Shown piece after piece: positions 62,796 through 64,000 of a DNA stretch of 64,000 nt (its first letter is position 1; every line of letters begins with the position of its first letter). Both the position numbers and the translations under genes were made by a program. Under the pieces are notes generated by a model. That model was not told the DNA's origin. It worked only from the letters and a program-made list of their open reading frames with translations, and did not search any database. Source of the DNA: Gracilimonas sp. (lineage in GTDB: Bacteria > Bacteroidota > Rhodothermia > Balneolales > Balneolaceae); the NCBI GenBank assembly GCA_022450045.1, contig JAKURD010000014.1:20025-84024 (forward strand), written 5' to 3'.

Positions 62796-64000
62796 AGTTC
62801 ACCTATCGGTATGTCAAAGCGATGGACGGTACCATCTCCGTTTTGCAGAGTGGCTTTGGCTTTTAGTTGTTTGGTCATATCTGTAACAAGCAGCATGCCC
62901 AGCGAGACTCTTTTTCCGTTTTGATCCTTGTTTTTTTTCGATATTCCAGTGCCATTATCAGAAATGAGCAGCTTCAGCGTCTCCAACTGCCGGCCGGCCT
63001 CAATGCGAATGATACCTGAATCACGGTTTTTAAAGGCGTGCTTGCAAGAGTTGCTGATGACCTCGTTGATCATGAGCCCGAGTGGAATCGCCGTTTGCAG
63101 ATCAATTTTTACCGGTGCAATATCGTACTGCAGCTTAATAGTGCAAACGGTATCTTCATAAAGCCGTTTCACATGTTTTGCCAGCCGGGGAATATATTCG
63201 GAGATATCGACCTCTTTGAGGTCGTCATTCTGGTAAAGTATCTCGTGAACGGTGCTTATACTCTTGATCCGCCCTTTACTGGATCGGATGGCGTTGAGGG
63301 CAGATTCATCATGTACATGCTCGGCCTGCAGGTTTAGCAGACTTGTAATGATTTGCAGGTTGTTTTTAACCCGGTGGTGAATCTCCTTGAGCAGCAGTTC
63401 TTTCTCGTGCAGATTCTTTTCTATCTCTTTCGTACGTTCGCGCACCATTTTTTTGAGGTGCTCTTTTTGATGCTGCAGTTTTCGGGTCCGGTAGTGGGTG
63501 TAGGTCACCACGCATCCGGCAATAAGCGCCAGCCCAGTCAGGAAATAAAATACCATTGCTGCACTGCTGAGGTGCCAGGGCACAGGAATGGAGAAGGAGA
63601 ACAGAGCTGCCTCACTTACGTTTTCGTAGAGGTCTTTTGCACGTACTTCAAAACGATAATCGCCGTGTGGCAGGTTGGTATAGTCTTTTTGGGTTTCGGG
63701 AGTCCAGTCGCTCCAGGTTTCTTCAAAACCCGACAGGCGATAGCTGTAAAGCACTGCTTCCGGCCGCTGGTAGAAAGTGGATGAGAACTGAAACCGCAGG
63801 GCGCGCTGATCCGGATTCAGCTCAGGCTGTGTAAAGCCTTGGGAATAACCGCCCCCGAAAATCAGCGAGTCGGAGTCTGCCGGCGTCACCGAATTGAAAT
63901 TGATGCGTATGCCGGCGTTTTGGTTCACCGAATGATCGGGATCGTATCGAATTACTCCCTGATTGGCTACCATCCATACCAGGCCATCCGGATCAAAATG
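62792..64000 (-). CDS. Hybrid-type sensor: propeller/Y_Y_Y region and HisKA_2 histidine kinase (partial, 5' end outside)
   Basis: About 403 codons of the C-terminus. The end of a reg_prop propeller ([17 protein letters not shown]) is followed by a Y_Y_Y domain ([34 protein letters not shown]), one membrane helix ([19 protein letters not shown]), a coiled coil, the HisKA_2 phospho-His region ([20 protein letters not shown]) and an HATPase domain with N-box [13 protein letters not shown] and G-box [10 protein letters not shown]. The sensing part is periplasmic. Continues beyond 64000. Confidence 0.92.
   Translation of the reverse strand, partial: HFDPDGLVWMVANQGVIRYDPDHSVNQNAGIRINFNSVTPADSDSLIFGGGYSQGFTQPELNPDQRALRFQFSSTFYQRPEAVLYSYRLSGFEETWSDWTPETQKDYTNLPHGDYRFEVRAKDLYENVSEAALFSFSIPVPWHLSSAAMVFYFLTGLALIAGCVVTYTHYRTRKLQHQKEHLKKMVRERTKEIEKNLHEKELLLKEIHHRVKNNLQIITSLLNLQAEHVHDESALNAIRSSKGRIKSISTVHEILYQNDDLKEVDISEYIPRLAKHVKRLYEDTVCTIKLQYDIAPVKIDLQTAIPLGLMINEVISNSCKHAFKNRDSGIIRIEAGRQLETLKLLISDNGTGISKKNKDQNGKRVSLGMLLVTDMTKQLKAKATLQNGDGTVHRFDIPIGEL

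Overview
The window looks like a chromosomal segment of a Bacteroidota/Balneolota-type bacterium (Balneola/Gracilimonas-like is my best guess, not proven). Support: a GldC homologue, two proteins ending in a type A T9SS sorting domain of the NYPNPFNPTTTISY type, a TonB-dependent receptor with a CarboxypepD_reg plug extension, DUF2911, DUF4834, GH97, frequent TTG starts and a Bacteroidota-style promoter (TTTG-N19-TATTTCTG).

Layout. 1-16 kb is mostly housekeeping: ABC-F ATPase (cut by the left edge), gldC, a MEMO-family protein, nth, glyS, a TPR protein, the rpmH-rnpA-yidC block, an HsdR-N-like nuclease, pepP, a four-helix-bundle protein, ispH, yjbQ, a DUF5698/DUF2179 membrane protein and the SRP RNA. 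16-21.3 kb holds DUF2911, an amidohydrolase and the first copy of a three-gene secreted cassette: MepA-like peptidase with an Ig-like domain, a FIMAH-tailed protein, and a T9SS-sorted protein. 21.5-31.7 kb holds msrA, GH97, then a ~6.5 kb respiratory island and a creatininase. The island carries a Cys-rich regulator, a broken RIC/hemerythrin-like gene, an unusual cbb3 oxidase operon, and broken osmC and azurin genes; it is bounded by a 33-bp direct repeat. 32-50 kb returns to core genes: tRNA-Leu, a 6S-like RNA candidate, dNK-folK-folB-dnaA, a probable oriC, prmC, eno, recF-DUF721-YbbR, a TonB receptor, an SDR and a Ca/Na exchanger. 50-64 kb has typA, the second (damaged) copy of the secreted cassette, an IS30 remnant, an AT-rich putative RiPP cluster, a broken gamma-carbonic-anhydrase-like gene, and a secreted bulb-lectin protein with a possible pore-forming domain next to a lipoprotein and a two-component system.

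How they work together. The strongest candidate for an undescribed system is 54.8-59.3 kb: a 61-residue peptide with leader-like ELEQRLE and a WICGGNC core, an M50 protease with an N-terminal PqqD/RRE-like region, an exported CarboxypepD_reg protein, and a 669-residue enzyme joining a class I isoprenoid-synthase-like half to a class II terpene-cyclase-like toroid. This suggests a terpenoid- or prenyl-modified peptide. Second is the lectin protein with its regulators at the right edge. Third is the twice-occurring three-gene secreted cassette.

Mobile and decaying DNA. Two inverted copies of a MITE-like element carry 9-bp near-perfect target duplications. A second intergenic hairpin repeat family has at least five full or partial copies. 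Seven genes appear broken (cassette gene 1 twice, RIC-like, osmC, azurin, vapB, gamma-CA), all in accessory DNA; the core genes read cleanly, so general sequencing error is a less likely explanation, though single lesions could still be errors.
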